This document shows, piece by piece, positions 7,372 through 15,228 of a stretch of 64,000 bases of DNA. The notes under the pieces are model-generated. The model worked only from the letters and a program-made list of their open reading frames with translations. It made no database searches and was not told the DNA's origin. Each line of letters opens with the position of its first letter. Position 1 is the first letter of the stretch. This DNA comes from Arthrobacter sp. MYb214 (GTDB lineage Bacteria > Actinomycetota > Actinomycetes > Actinomycetales > Micrococcaceae): positions 372,001 through 436,000 of the forward strand of contig NZ_PCPZ01000001.1 in assembly GCF_002979865.1 (NCBI RefSeq), given 5' to 3'. The translations under genes were made by a program, and so were the position numbers.

Positions 7372-8708
7372 TGGCGGACAAGTACATGGAACTGGTTAAT
7401 TCCGGGATCACCAAGAAGCTGGCCACCCTGCTGGGCTTGCCGCGTCCTCCGCGCTTGCGCCGCTACAGCCCCGATGCGCCACTGCTGCCCGGCCCGGTGC
7501 TGGTGCTCGGTGCCTCGTCCAAGGCCCAGGACCTGAGCGACACCCTGGTCGCCTGGGGGCTGGATGTGCGCCGGCACGACGCCGGCGATGCCAAGCTCGG
7601 CGGCCTGGTGCTGCTGCTCGATGAACTCGAGCACCCCACCGAGCTGTCGCCGCTGATGCTGGCGGCCGGCCAGGCGTTGCGCAAGCTGCTGCCAGGTGGC
7701 CGCGTGGTGGCCTTCTCCCGTCCCGCCAGCGATGACGATGCGCCGGAGCTTTCCGCCGTGTGCCAGGGCATCGACGGCATCGTGCGCTCGATGGGCCGCG
7801 AAATGCGCGGTGGAGCCACCGCCAACGGCATCGTGCTTGCCCAAGGCACCAGCGTTGCCAGCCCTAGTGCGCTGGCCGCGCTGCGCTTCTTCTTCTCCGG
7901 GCGCAGCGCCTACGTGGACGGCCAGTTCCTTTCTGTGCGCACCAATGATGGCGTGCTGCCTGCCGACTTCGCCAAGCCGCTGGCCGGCAAGGTCGCGGTG
8001 GTGACCGGTGCCGCTCGCGGCATCGGCGCGGCCATCGCCAAGACGCTGTCCCGCGACGGCGCGCAGGTGGTTGTGGTGGATATGCCTGCTGCCGGCGAAT
8101 CGCTAGCCAAGGTCGCCAACTCCATCGGCGCCACCGCCTTGCAGCTGGATGTCACCGCCCAGGATGCCGCCCAGCAGATCATGGACCATGCGATCGGCCG
8201 CCATGGCTCGCTGGATCTGGTGATCCACAATGCCGGTATCACCCGGGACAAGCTGCTGGCCAATATGGATGCCGGCCGCTGGGACTCGGTGATTGCCGTG
8301 AACATCGCTTCGCAGCTGCGCATGAATGAGGCCTTCCTGGCAGCCAAGCTGCCCGGTTTGCGCATCGTTTCGCTGGCTTCCACCTCCGGCATTGCCGGGA
8401 ACCGCGGCCAGACCAACTATGCAGCCTCCAAGGGCGGGGTGATCGGCATGGTGCACGCCAGCGCCAAGCTGTTTGCAGAAAATGGCGGCTCCATCGCCGC
8501 TGTGGCTCCGGGGTTCATCGAGACCGAGATGACCGCGAAGATCCCGCTGGGTACCCGCACCGTTGCCCGCATGGTTCTGCCTTCGCTGATGCAAGGCGGT
8601 CTGCCGGTAGACGTTGCCGAGGCGATTAGCTTCCTCGGGTCCGATGCCGCAGCCGGGTTGAACGGCCAGGTGCTGCGGGTCTGCGGCCAATCGCTGGTAG
8701 GTGCCTAG
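7371..8708 (+). CDS. Two-domain 3-oxoacyl reductase (FabG4-like SDR)
   Basis: 445 residues, nearly twice the length of a normal FabG. A degenerate N-terminal Rossmann-like domain (about 1-200) precedes a complete SDR domain with the cofactor motif TGAARGIG (residues 212-219) and the catalytic Tyr350-x3-Lys354 (NYAASK). This architecture matches high-molecular-weight FabG (FabG4), an NADH-dependent 3-ketoacyl-CoA reductase/dehydrogenase. In this operon it most likely oxidises 3-hydroxyacyl-CoA or does the reverse. It is directly coupled to the thiolase upstream (one-base overlap) and the MaoC-like gene downstream (zero spacing). Confidence 0.85.
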   Translation: MADKYMELVNSGITKKLATLLGLPRPPRLRRYSPDAPLLPGPVLVLGASSKAQDLSDTLVAWGLDVRRHDAGDAKLGGLVLLLDELEHPTELSPLMLAAGQALRKLLPGGRVVAFSRPASDDDAPELSAVCQGIDGIVRSMGREMRGGATANGIVLAQGTSVASPSALAALRFFFSGRSAYVDGQFLSVRTNDGVLPADFAKPLAGKVAVVTGAARGIGAAIAKTLSRDGAQVVVVDMPAAGESLAKVANSIGATALQLDVTAQDAAQQIMDHAIGRHGSLDLVIHNAGITRDKLLANMDAGRWDSVIAVNIASQLRMNEAFLAAKLPGLRIVSLASTSGIAGNRGQTNYAASKGGVIGMVHASAKLFAENGGSIAAVAPGFIETEMTAKIPLGTRTVARMVLPSLMQGGLPVDVAEAISFLGSDAAAGLNGQVLRVCGQSLVGA

Positions 8709-9563
8709 ATGGGTGCGCAGATCGTCACCTCGATTCCCTCGATGGCCTCGGTCTATGCCAAGGCCGTGAAGACCCTGAAGCGGAAGCCGAAGAACCCGGT
8801 GCTGCCAGAAACCGTCCTGGTCTTCCAGGGTGCCAAGGCCGATCCGGTGAAACTCGCCGAGTTCCGCCAGGCCGTAGGCGCGCCGATGAACGGCGTGCTG
8901 CCCAGCCTCTACTTGCACTCGCTGGCTTTCCCGCTGGCTATGTCCTTGATGGTGCAAGATGATTTCCCCTTGCCGCTGCTGGGCATGATCCACCTGTCCA
9001 ACCAGGTCGATGTGGTTGCGCCGCTGGCTGAGGATGAGGCTTTTGACATCGAGGTGCACAGCGAGAACCTATCGGCCCATCCCCATGGGGCGACCTCCGA
9101 CTTGGTGATGCGCCTCGTCGTGGACGGGCAGGACCGGGTGCTGCTGCGCAGCACGTTCTTGGCCAAAGGCGTGCGGCTCGAGGGCCGTACACCGGAGAAG
9201 AGCGCGCATCCGGCCTTTGCTGCACCGCAGCGTACCGCGAGCTGGAAACTGGATCAGGGAACGGGACGTCGTTGGGCCGCAGTAGCCGGCGACTACAACC
9301 CGATTCACCTGTCCGCGCTCAGCGCCAAGGCGTTGGGCATGCCAGCGGCTATTGCCCACGGCATCTACCTGGCAGCCCGGGCATTGGCGGGGATCGAACC
9401 AGCCAACGGAACGTACCACTGGAGCATCGAGTTCAAGTCCCCGGTAGTGCTTCCGGCATCGGTTGACCTGGCCTTCCAGCCGCAAGCCGATGGGTACAAG
9501 GTCCACGCGTGGAATGCACGCAAGTCCAAGCCCCACTTCGAGCTGGATCTGGTGCGCAGCTAG
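8709..9563 (+). CDS. MaoC-like (R)-hydratase/dehydratase (HtdX-like)
   Basis: 284 residues consisting of two hot-dog folds. The C-terminal one carries the hydratase 2 signature: GDYNPIHLSALSAKALGM with the Asp/His pair and IAHGIYLAARAL. These enzymes hydrate trans-2-enoyl thioesters or dehydrate 3-hydroxyacyl thioesters. The N-terminal hot-dog lacks the active-site pair, as in double hot-dog enzymes. It begins immediately after the FabG-like stop codon, and the operon ends 11 bases after it in a strong hairpin. Confidence 0.85.
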   Translation: MGAQIVTSIPSMASVYAKAVKTLKRKPKNPVLPETVLVFQGAKADPVKLAEFRQAVGAPMNGVLPSLYLHSLAFPLAMSLMVQDDFPLPLLGMIHLSNQVDVVAPLAEDEAFDIEVHSENLSAHPHGATSDLVMRLVVDGQDRVLLRSTFLAKGVRLEGRTPEKSAHPAFAAPQRTASWKLDQGTGRRWAAVAGDYNPIHLSALSAKALGMPAAIAHGIYLAARALAGIEPANGTYHWSIEFKSPVVLPASVDLAFQPQADGYKVHAWNARKSKPHFELDLVRS

Positions 9564-9573
9564 GCTCCACCGC

Positions 9574-9619
9574 TAGTGCCTTGGCCTTCAATGGAATTGC
9601 CTTGAAGGCCAAGGCACTA
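9574..9619. terminator. Bidirectional terminator (MaoC-like / mshA)
   Basis: Perfect 17-bp arms (TAGTGCCTTGGCCTTCA at 9574-9590 and its complement at 9603-9619) with a 12-base loop lie between two convergent genes. Confidence 0.8.
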
Positions 9620-9625
9620 TTGCGT

Positions 9626-10819
9626 TCAACGTACTTGGCGCTCGGACTGGGCGACACGGTAGCTGGCCAGGGTGGCCACGGCCGCGCGTTCCCAGGTGAA
9701 GAGGGCCGAATGTTCCAGCGCCCCATGTCCGGCAGCGGTAATCTGTTCAGGATCCCGGGCCAGTTCAAGCAGCTTGGCGGCCCAAAGCTGGGCATCAGGC
9801 TCGGTCATGAGCCAACCGGATTCGCCGTCATTGACGGCGTAGGCCAACCCTCCCACCGCATTGGCCAACACCGGCGTGCCACAGGCCTGCGCTTCGGCGG
9901 CCACCAATCCGAAAGTCTCGGAGAGCGAGGGCACCGCGACGACATCGGCATTGGCGAAGACGAGCGCCAGCTTCTCGGGGGAGAGCGGATCGAAGAACCG
10001 GACGACGTCCTCCAAGCCGTGGTGTTGGACTTGCGCTGGCAGGTCGTAGTCCGTTGCCCCGGACAGCGCACCGAACAGCGATGCGGTAATGCGCAGGGCT
10101 GGATCCTCGCGACGCGCGATGCCCATGGCTTCGAGCAGAAGATGGGCTCCCTTCAGCGGTTGCATGCGCCCGGCGTAGACCAGGTGCAAGTCATCGTCTC
10201 CCAGAGGCCGGCGCAGCTTGTCCTGATCCGGGTGGAAGATGCGGTGGTTGACGCCCGGCAGGACGATGTCGAGCTTGTTCGAGTCCACGGCGTAGAAGCG
10301 CTGCAGCTGTTTCGCCTCGACGGGCGTGTTCGCGATGATGCGCGCGCAGTCGGCGAGCAGCTGCTTCTCTGCTTCCTTTCGCTTCCCAGGCTCGGGGAGA
10401 CCTGATTCGTGTTCCTTGGCCGCGGCCGAGGTGTGCATCGAGACCAGCAAGGGAGCGGACCAGCGCTGCGCCAGTTGCAGCCCCACCATTCCGGAGAGCC
10501 AATAGTGCCCGTGGACGACATCGAACTTCATGCCGTGCAAGTGCGTTGCGATTTCCTCCGCGGCCTCGTCGATGATCGCCGGGAGCTGTTCCTTGGCAAG
10601 GTTCCGATGGGCAGCGATCTGCACCTGATGCATCCACACGCCCTCGCTGACCTGGAGCGACTCGGATTCGTTGGCGGTGCGCGTGAGCATGTGGACTTCG
10701 TGGCCCAGGGCGCCCAGCGCATAGGAAAGGTTCTGGATGTACACGTTCATGCCACCTGCATCGCCGGAGCCCGGCTGCTGCATCGGTGAGGTATGCAGGG
10801 AAAGCATGGCTATGCGCAT
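9626..10819 (-). CDS. mshA: D-inositol-3-phosphate glycosyltransferase (mycothiol step 1)
   Basis: 397 residues with the GT-B fold of family GT4. The N-terminal MRIAMLSLHTSP, GGMNVYIQNLSYALGALGHEV and VHGHYWLSG segments match MshA. The C-terminal sugar-nucleotide site is PSLSETFGLVAAEAQACGTPV. MshA transfers GlcNAc from UDP-GlcNAc to 1-L-myo-inositol 3-phosphate, the first committed step to mycothiol, the thiol that replaces glutathione in actinobacteria. The next known enzyme in this window is MshC at 21.8 kb; mshB and mshD are not here. It is read from its own promoter region, with the peptidase gene upstream on the same strand. Confidence 0.92.
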   Translation of the reverse strand: MRIAMLSLHTSPMQQPGSGDAGGMNVYIQNLSYALGALGHEVHMLTRTANESESLQVSEGVWMHQVQIAAHRNLAKEQLPAIIDEAAEEIATHLHGMKFDVVHGHYWLSGMVGLQLAQRWSAPLLVSMHTSAAAKEHESGLPEPGKRKEAEKQLLADCARIIANTPVEAKQLQRFYAVDSNKLDIVLPGVNHRIFHPDQDKLRRPLGDDDLHLVYAGRMQPLKGAHLLLEAMGIARREDPALRITASLFGALSGATDYDLPAQVQHHGLEDVVRFFDPLSPEKLALVFANADVVAVPSLSETFGLVAAEAQACGTPVLANAVGGLAYAVNDGESGWLMTEPDAQLWAAKLLELARDPEQITAAGHGALEHSALFTWERAAVATLASYRVAQSERQVR

Positions 10820-10886
10820 GTTCAGTACTCCAGTAGTGCTGTGCTAGTGACGGAATTTTTCGTTCAAAACTCCGCCTCTGATGCTA

Positions 10887-11864
10887 TCAAGAAGCCAGGT
10901 CCAGCATGTTCGCGTTCGCCGACGTCCAGTGATCGACCATCTCCGCTCCGCCGTGGCCATCGGTCTCGCAGATAACCAGTGAGGAAGCTGGCCAGAGCTG
11001 GTGAAGTTTCCATGCCGTCATTGACGGTCCGGAAACATCGGCTCGTCCGTGGATCAAAACGGCCGGCAGGTGCCGGATCCCAGCCATATTCTCGATGATC
11101 GGCGGCTGGCAGAAACCATCATGGGCCCAGAAATGAGTGGTCAGCCGTGCCATCGAATGCCGGAAGCGGCGGTCATGCCAGCGCGGATCGCGGATTACCT
11201 GCTCCGATCCGAGGGAAATGTGGGTATCCTCCCATAGCGCCCATTCGCGGGACGCCGCATCGCGAAGTTCCAGATCGGTGGAGCCGAGCAGTTGCGCGTA
11301 GGCCTCGACCAGTCGCAGTTCACCCGCCGCGTAGGCCGGAATGTGGCTGCTGGCGAATCGCGAGAAGCGGTCCCATGCTTCCGGGAAGAGCGCTCCAACA
11401 GTTTCGGTGATCCATTGGACTTCTTCACGGCTCGTTGTCGTGACGGCGAAAAGCACCATGCCGACGACGCGTTCGGGATGGGCCTGTGCGTAGGCGAGAG
11501 CCAAGGTCGAGCCCCAGGACACGCCATTGATAATCCATTTCTCGATACCCAGCCCGACACGCAGCGTTTCGATATCGGCTATCAGCCGCTGGGTAGTGAA
11601 TTCTCCGATGTCCGTATCCGCAGCGGCTGCCGAGGGGAGAGAACGTCCGCAACCGCGCTGTTCAAAACCAATGAGGCGAGTACGGGACAGATCCCAGCGG
11701 TTCCGGTAGCCGCTCGCGCCGAGTGTTCCTCCTGGTCCACCGTGCAGGTGCAGTGCCGGGATTCCCCCGGGACTGCCGAACTCTTCCCAGTACAGCTGGT
11801 GGCCGTCATCAGTTGGCATGAGCCCCTGCTGGGCGGGGACGTTGCCCGGGGAAGAATCAGTCAT
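10887..11864 (-). CDS. Proline iminopeptidase-type alpha/beta hydrolase
   Basis: 325 residues. The N-terminal HLHGGPGG oxyanion motif and FEQRGCGRS are characteristic of S33 prolyl aminopeptidases. The nucleophile elbow is GVSWGSTLAL (Ser in GxSxG), and the catalytic His lies near HGGAEMVDH. It removes N-terminal proline from small peptides in the cytoplasm. Start at ATG 11864 gives the family's usual N-terminus. It lies 67 bases upstream of mshA on the same strand, but a shared transcript is uncertain. Confidence 0.85.
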   Translation of the reverse strand: MTDSSPGNVPAQQGLMPTDDGHQLYWEEFGSPGGIPALHLHGGPGGTLGASGYRNRWDLSRTRLIGFEQRGCGRSLPSAAAADTDIGEFTTQRLIADIETLRVGLGIEKWIINGVSWGSTLALAYAQAHPERVVGMVLFAVTTTSREEVQWITETVGALFPEAWDRFSRFASSHIPAYAAGELRLVEAYAQLLGSTDLELRDAASREWALWEDTHISLGSEQVIRDPRWHDRRFRHSMARLTTHFWAHDGFCQPPIIENMAGIRHLPAVLIHGRADVSGPSMTAWKLHQLWPASSLVICETDGHGGAEMVDHWTSANANMLDLAS

Positions 11865-11957
11865 ATAAGCACTTTACGACAGCGCACGTGCAAGCGCGGC
11901 GGAGGCATGCGCCGCATCCTCAATCGAGGGCGGGGAGTCGTTCGGATTAAATAAAGA

Positions 11958-11989
11958 AATCCCCGGTTGACCGAAGTCAACCGGGGATT
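11958..11989 (-). terminator. Terminator after tRNA-Leu
   Basis: Perfect 14-bp stem (AATCCCCGGTTGAC with complement) and a CGAA tetraloop. It begins 7 bases past the tRNA 3' end on the minus strand and is followed by an A/T-rich run. Confidence 0.8.
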
Positions 11990-11996
11990 CTACCTG

Positions 11997-12080
11997 TGCG
12001 CGAAAGGGGACTTGAACCCCTACCCTCTTGCGAGGACTAGCACCTCAAGCTAGCGCGTCTACCTATTCCGCCACCCGCGC
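11997..12080 (-). tRNA. tRNA-Leu(GAG)
   Basis: On the minus strand an 84-base class II tRNA folds with acceptor GCGCGGG paired to TTCGCGC, and a D-arm with GGTAGACGC. The anticodon stem CTAGC/GCTAG has loop TTGAGGT (anticodon GAG). A long variable arm (CCTCGCAAGAGG) and T-arm GGGGTTCAAGTCCCC follow. It reads CUC/CUU leucine codons. No CCA is encoded after discriminator A73. Confidence 0.95.
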
Positions 12081-12308
12081 AGGTTGTCTGTTGTTCGCGT
12101 TGTTATCGCTGGCAACGAAGTAAAACTTTACCACCCCCAGCAGGGGATTTCCAATCGGGAAACTCCTCGCAACTGGAGGGTGAAAACCCCGGAATTCCGC
12201 GGGAAAACCGGGATTGAGTAGAGGTTTAAGGCAAAAAATCAGAAAATCAGTGTCGAGCGTCACAGGAATATGATGCGATTTGCCTAGTGAAACGCGGGTT
12301 TAGCGGCT

Positions 12309-12953
12309 CTACTGCGAAGATGGGCCGAGCCTGGCGGACAGCGTTGCCGCATCGAGAACTTCGTTGAAGATCGCGCCACCGGGTTCCAAGCCGCGGCCCG
12401 CGGCCAAGTTGGGCAGGAGGACCGGAGAGAAACCCAGGGCGACGGTAAGTTCCGAAACCGTCTGGGCATCCTGCTTGTTATCCGAGGCGACGCCCAAGGC
12501 GCGTTGCGCGGATTGCTTGGTTGCCTGATCCGCGTCCATGTCCCAATGGCTGATGTGATTGAGGGCTTTGACCACGCGAGAGCTCTTGAAATGGGTTGCA
12601 ATGCCTTCGGAGCTGGACAAGCCAGCGTCAAGTGATGTTTCCAGCCAGTCGGGAAGCGGCTCGTCTTCCCAGCGATTGGTCGCATCCACCAGCAAGATGC
12701 CAGCCAGGGATGGGACATCAATGTCGTCGAGTTCCTCTTGGGGCACCATGAGCACCACCAAATCGGCATCCTCGGCAATGTCTTCGGCCAGTACGGCGGT
12801 GGCATGCGATGCGTACTGTGCCAGGTGGTACTTCATCATCCGTGGCGGCCTGGAACCTGCGATGCGTACGTCGATTCTGGCCGATGCTGCTGCGCGGGCG
12901 AGGGCTGTACCGGCTCGTCCCGCTCCGAGGATTCCAATCCGCTTGATGCTCAT
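12309..12953 (-). CDS. NAD(P)-binding oxidoreductase (F420H2:NADP-reductase-like fold)
   Basis: 214 residues with an N-terminal Rossmann motif GILGAGRAGTALA and a following SRPP cofactor-phosphate loop, as in NADPH-dependent F420 oxidoreductase/pyrroline-5-carboxylate-reductase-like dinucleotide-binding proteins. LVVLMVPQEELDDI and RVVKALNHISHWD match that family's second half. The actual substrate is unknown. Start at ATG 12953 follows a clear GGAGG; the longer upstream frame is the shadow of another gene. It lies 82 bases after the Nramp-like gene, separated by a strong inverted repeat. Confidence 0.75.
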   Translation of the reverse strand: MSIKRIGILGAGRAGTALARAAASARIDVRIAGSRPPRMMKYHLAQYASHATAVLAEDIAEDADLVVLMVPQEELDDIDVPSLAGILLVDATNRWEDEPLPDWLETSLDAGLSSSEGIATHFKSSRVVKALNHISHWDMDADQATKQSAQRALGVASDNKQDAQTVSELTVALGFSPVLLPNLAAGRGLEPGGAIFNEVLDAATLSARLGPSSQ

Positions 12954-12974
12954 AACCTCCAGCCTAAACGCGAA

Positions 12975-13014
12975 AGCCATGGTGGCATGCAATTCATTGC
13001 ATGCCACCATGGCT
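12975..13014 (-). terminator. Long inverted repeat between Nramp-like gene and oxidoreductase
   Basis: Perfect 19-bp arms (AGCCATGGTGGCATGCAAT and complement) are separated by two bases, 21 bases after the Nramp-like stop. No T-tract follows, so it is either an intrinsic terminator without a U-run or an mRNA-stabilising hairpin. Confidence 0.6.
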
Positions 13015-13035
13015 TCTGGACCTAGTGAAAGGCCA

Positions 13036-14316
13036 TCAGCTCCAGAGCGGAGCCAGGGACTTGTACAGCTGCTGTACACCCAAGATGATGAACAGTACTG
13101 CGGTAATCGCCAACGCGGTGTTGGTATGCCAGCGGTTGGCCCATTCCTTGGGGATGCGCTTGCCATTGAGCAGGCCCAGGAGGGTGACCGCCAGGAATGG
13201 CATGAACAGCGCACCGAGGACGCCATAGGCCAGGATCAGGGCAATTGGCTTGTCCAGCAAGAAGAGCACCATTGGCGGGAAGGTCAGCCACAGCACATAG
13301 AACTTGAAGTACTTGCCACCGGTCAGCGTATCCGGGTGGTTTGCCGGCTTCTTGCGCATATGGCCCCAGAAGTCGGCGAACATCAGCGAAACGCCATTCC
13401 ATACGCCGATGATCGACGAGAAGGACGCGGCCCAGAAGCCAATGAGGAAGCCGTTGCCTACGACATCGCCGTATTCGGCTTTCAGCACGTCGCCCAGTTC
13501 CAGCAGGCCCTTGTCGCCACCGGAGATGGTCACGCCGGCGGCGCGAACAACTTCCGCGCCAACGATCAGCATGGCCAACACGAAGATGCCGGTCATGACG
13601 TAAGCCATGGAGTTGTCGATGCGCATGACCCGCATCCACTTAGGGGTGTACCAGCCTTTCTCGCGCAGCCAGTAGCCGTAAGCGGCCAAGGTGATGGTAC
13701 CGCCGACGCCGCCAGCCAACGCCAGGGTGTAGACCACGCCGCCTTCCGGGATCATCGGGATCAGGCCCTTGAGCATTTCCGGAATATTTGGCACAGCGAT
13801 GAAAGCCAAGCCCACCACGGTCACGAACATGATGCCCACCAGTACAGCGGTGATCTTCTCGAAGAAGCTGTACTTTCCGAACCAGACCATCACGAAGCCC
13901 AGCAGGCCCATGAGCACTGCCCAGATCTTCAGATCCACTGCCGGCATCAAGGCGGCCAGCGGCAATGCAGCGGAACTCATCGCCGTAGCGCCGTAAACGA
14001 AGCCCCAGATGATGATGTAGGGACCGAAGTACCAGGTGGTCCACTTGCCCAGGGTCTTCCAGCCCTCGAAAATGGTTTTGCCAGTTGCCAGGGTGTAGCG
14101 GCCGGCGCCTTCAACCAGAACAATCTTCAGGATCACGCCGACAATCACTGCCCAGAGCAGCGCATAGCCGTACTGGCTGCCTGCTACTAGTGTGGCAACC
14201 ATGTCAGCTGCGCCAACGCCGGTCGCCGCAACGACCAGTCCCGGGCCAATGACTTTCCAGCGCGGCGGGCCGCCACCGTCTAGGTCGGCGCGTTGCGCCT
14301 GGATGTTCTCGCTCAT
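13036..14316 (-). CDS. Nramp-related divalent metal transporter lacking the canonical metal-site motifs
   Basis: 426 residues with about eleven membrane segments and overall Nramp/LeuT-like sequence (VIGPGLVVAATGVGAADMVA at the first segment). Canonical Mn/Fe Nramps carry DPGN in segment 1 and MPH in segment 6. Here these positions read GVGAAD and LAAYGYW, so the usual metal-binding Asp/Asn/Met are missing. This matches Nramp-related subfamilies proposed to move other cations such as Mg, or non-metal substrates. Start at MSENIQ follows AAAGGAAA. It is divergent from the two-component operon and probably has its own promoter in the shared 243-bp region. Confidence 0.75.
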   Translation of the reverse strand: MSENIQAQRADLDGGGPPRWKVIGPGLVVAATGVGAADMVATLVAGSQYGYALLWAVIVGVILKIVLVEGAGRYTLATGKTIFEGWKTLGKWTTWYFGPYIIIWGFVYGATAMSSAALPLAALMPAVDLKIWAVLMGLLGFVMVWFGKYSFFEKITAVLVGIMFVTVVGLAFIAVPNIPEMLKGLIPMIPEGGVVYTLALAGGVGGTITLAAYGYWLREKGWYTPKWMRVMRIDNSMAYVMTGIFVLAMLIVGAEVVRAAGVTISGGDKGLLELGDVLKAEYGDVVGNGFLIGFWAASFSSIIGVWNGVSLMFADFWGHMRKKPANHPDTLTGGKYFKFYVLWLTFPPMVLFLLDKPIALILAYGVLGALFMPFLAVTLLGLLNGKRIPKEWANRWHTNTALAITAVLFIILGVQQLYKSLAPLWS

Positions 14317-14477
14317 TTGATTTTCCTTTTGACACAGTGCGATGCCGCCGCAGAGTCGCATCGGCAGTGACGCGGACCACGGGGGTGTGAGATCGTATTC
14401 AATCTTGGTAGTGATCTTTCTTACTGGCAAACTCTCAGTCAAGTACTAACACTTTCTTAGGAATGCAGTGACGTGGA

Positions 14478-14506
14478 GAACACTGCGTGTTCCGAATTGC
14501 TAGAAT
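14478..14506 (+). promoter_or_regulatory. Putative promoter and operator of the two-component operon
   Basis: A perfect dyad GAACAC-TGC-GTGTTC (14478-14492) lies just upstream of a -10-like TAGAAT (14501-14506), covering the -35 position. Transcription would start near 14513, giving a leader of about 47 bases to the GTG at 14560. The dyad is a candidate binding site for the operon's own response regulator. Confidence 0.4.
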
Positions 14507-14559
14507 TGATCAGTTACCCATGGGCGCCGAGCCCGGATCTGAACGTCGAGGATGATGCC

Positions 14560-15228
14560 GTGCAGCTGTTGATCGCCGAAGACGACCACGCCGTCGCCCG
14601 CGCCCTGATCGATGCCGTGAGCGCCGCAGGCCATCAGGCCGAGCATGTCAGCCGCGGTGCTGACGCGCTATTGAAGCACCACAATGCACAGATGATCCTG
14701 CTGGATCTGGGCCTGCCGGATATGGATGGACTGGAAGTCCTGCGCAAACTGCGCCAAATCAGTGAAGTCCCCGTGGTCATCCTCTCGGCGCGCAATGACG
14801 AGCGGAGCGTTGTCCGGGGACTGCGCCAGGGCGCCGACGATTTCCTGGTCAAGCCCATCGGGCTGGCGGTCCTTCTGGCCCGCATCGATGCGGTGGCCCG
14901 CCGCGCCAAGGTCCAATCCAATGACAATGGCGGTGTGCTCATCGCCGGCGGACTGCGTGTGGACACCGGGAAGCACGAAGCAATTCTGAATGGACGGCAC
15001 CTCCAACTGACCGCCAAGGAATTCGAGCTGCTGGCATTGCTGGCCCAGCATGACGGAGCGGTGGTAACCCGGGAGCAGATTCTTGATCGCTTGTGGGGCG
15101 ACGCGTTCGTGGCGGTGTCGCGCTCCTTGGATGTGCACCTCACCGGTTTGCGCTCCAAGCTTGCTGCGCCCGGGATGATCGTGAACGTTCGCGGAGTCGG
15201 CTACCGGCTAGAGACGCCAAGCCCGTGA
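14560..15228 (+). CDS. OmpR-family response regulator
   Basis: 222 residues. The receiver domain begins VQLLIAEDDHAV (acidic pocket), with the phospho-acceptor Asp in ILLDLGLPDMDG, Thr/Ser in VILSARND and Lys in FLVKPIG. The C-terminal winged helix (LQLTAKEFELLALLAQ to NVRGVGYRLE) is the OmpR/PhoB DNA-binding domain. GTG 14560 is preferred over 14473 because it gives the usual receiver N-terminus and is preceded by CGAGGA at 7 bases. It overlaps the kinase gene by four bases (GTGA), so the two are coupled. Family resemblance is to TctD-like regulators of carboxylate uptake, but the target genes are not visible beyond its own operon. Confidence 0.9.
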   Translation: MQLLIAEDDHAVARALIDAVSAAGHQAEHVSRGADALLKHHNAQMILLDLGLPDMDGLEVLRKLRQISEVPVVILSARNDERSVVRGLRQGADDFLVKPIGLAVLLARIDAVARRAKVQSNDNGGVLIAGGLRVDTGKHEAILNGRHLQLTAKEFELLALLAQHDGAVVTREQILDRLWGDAFVAVSRSLDVHLTGLRSKLAAPGMIVNVRGVGYRLETPSP

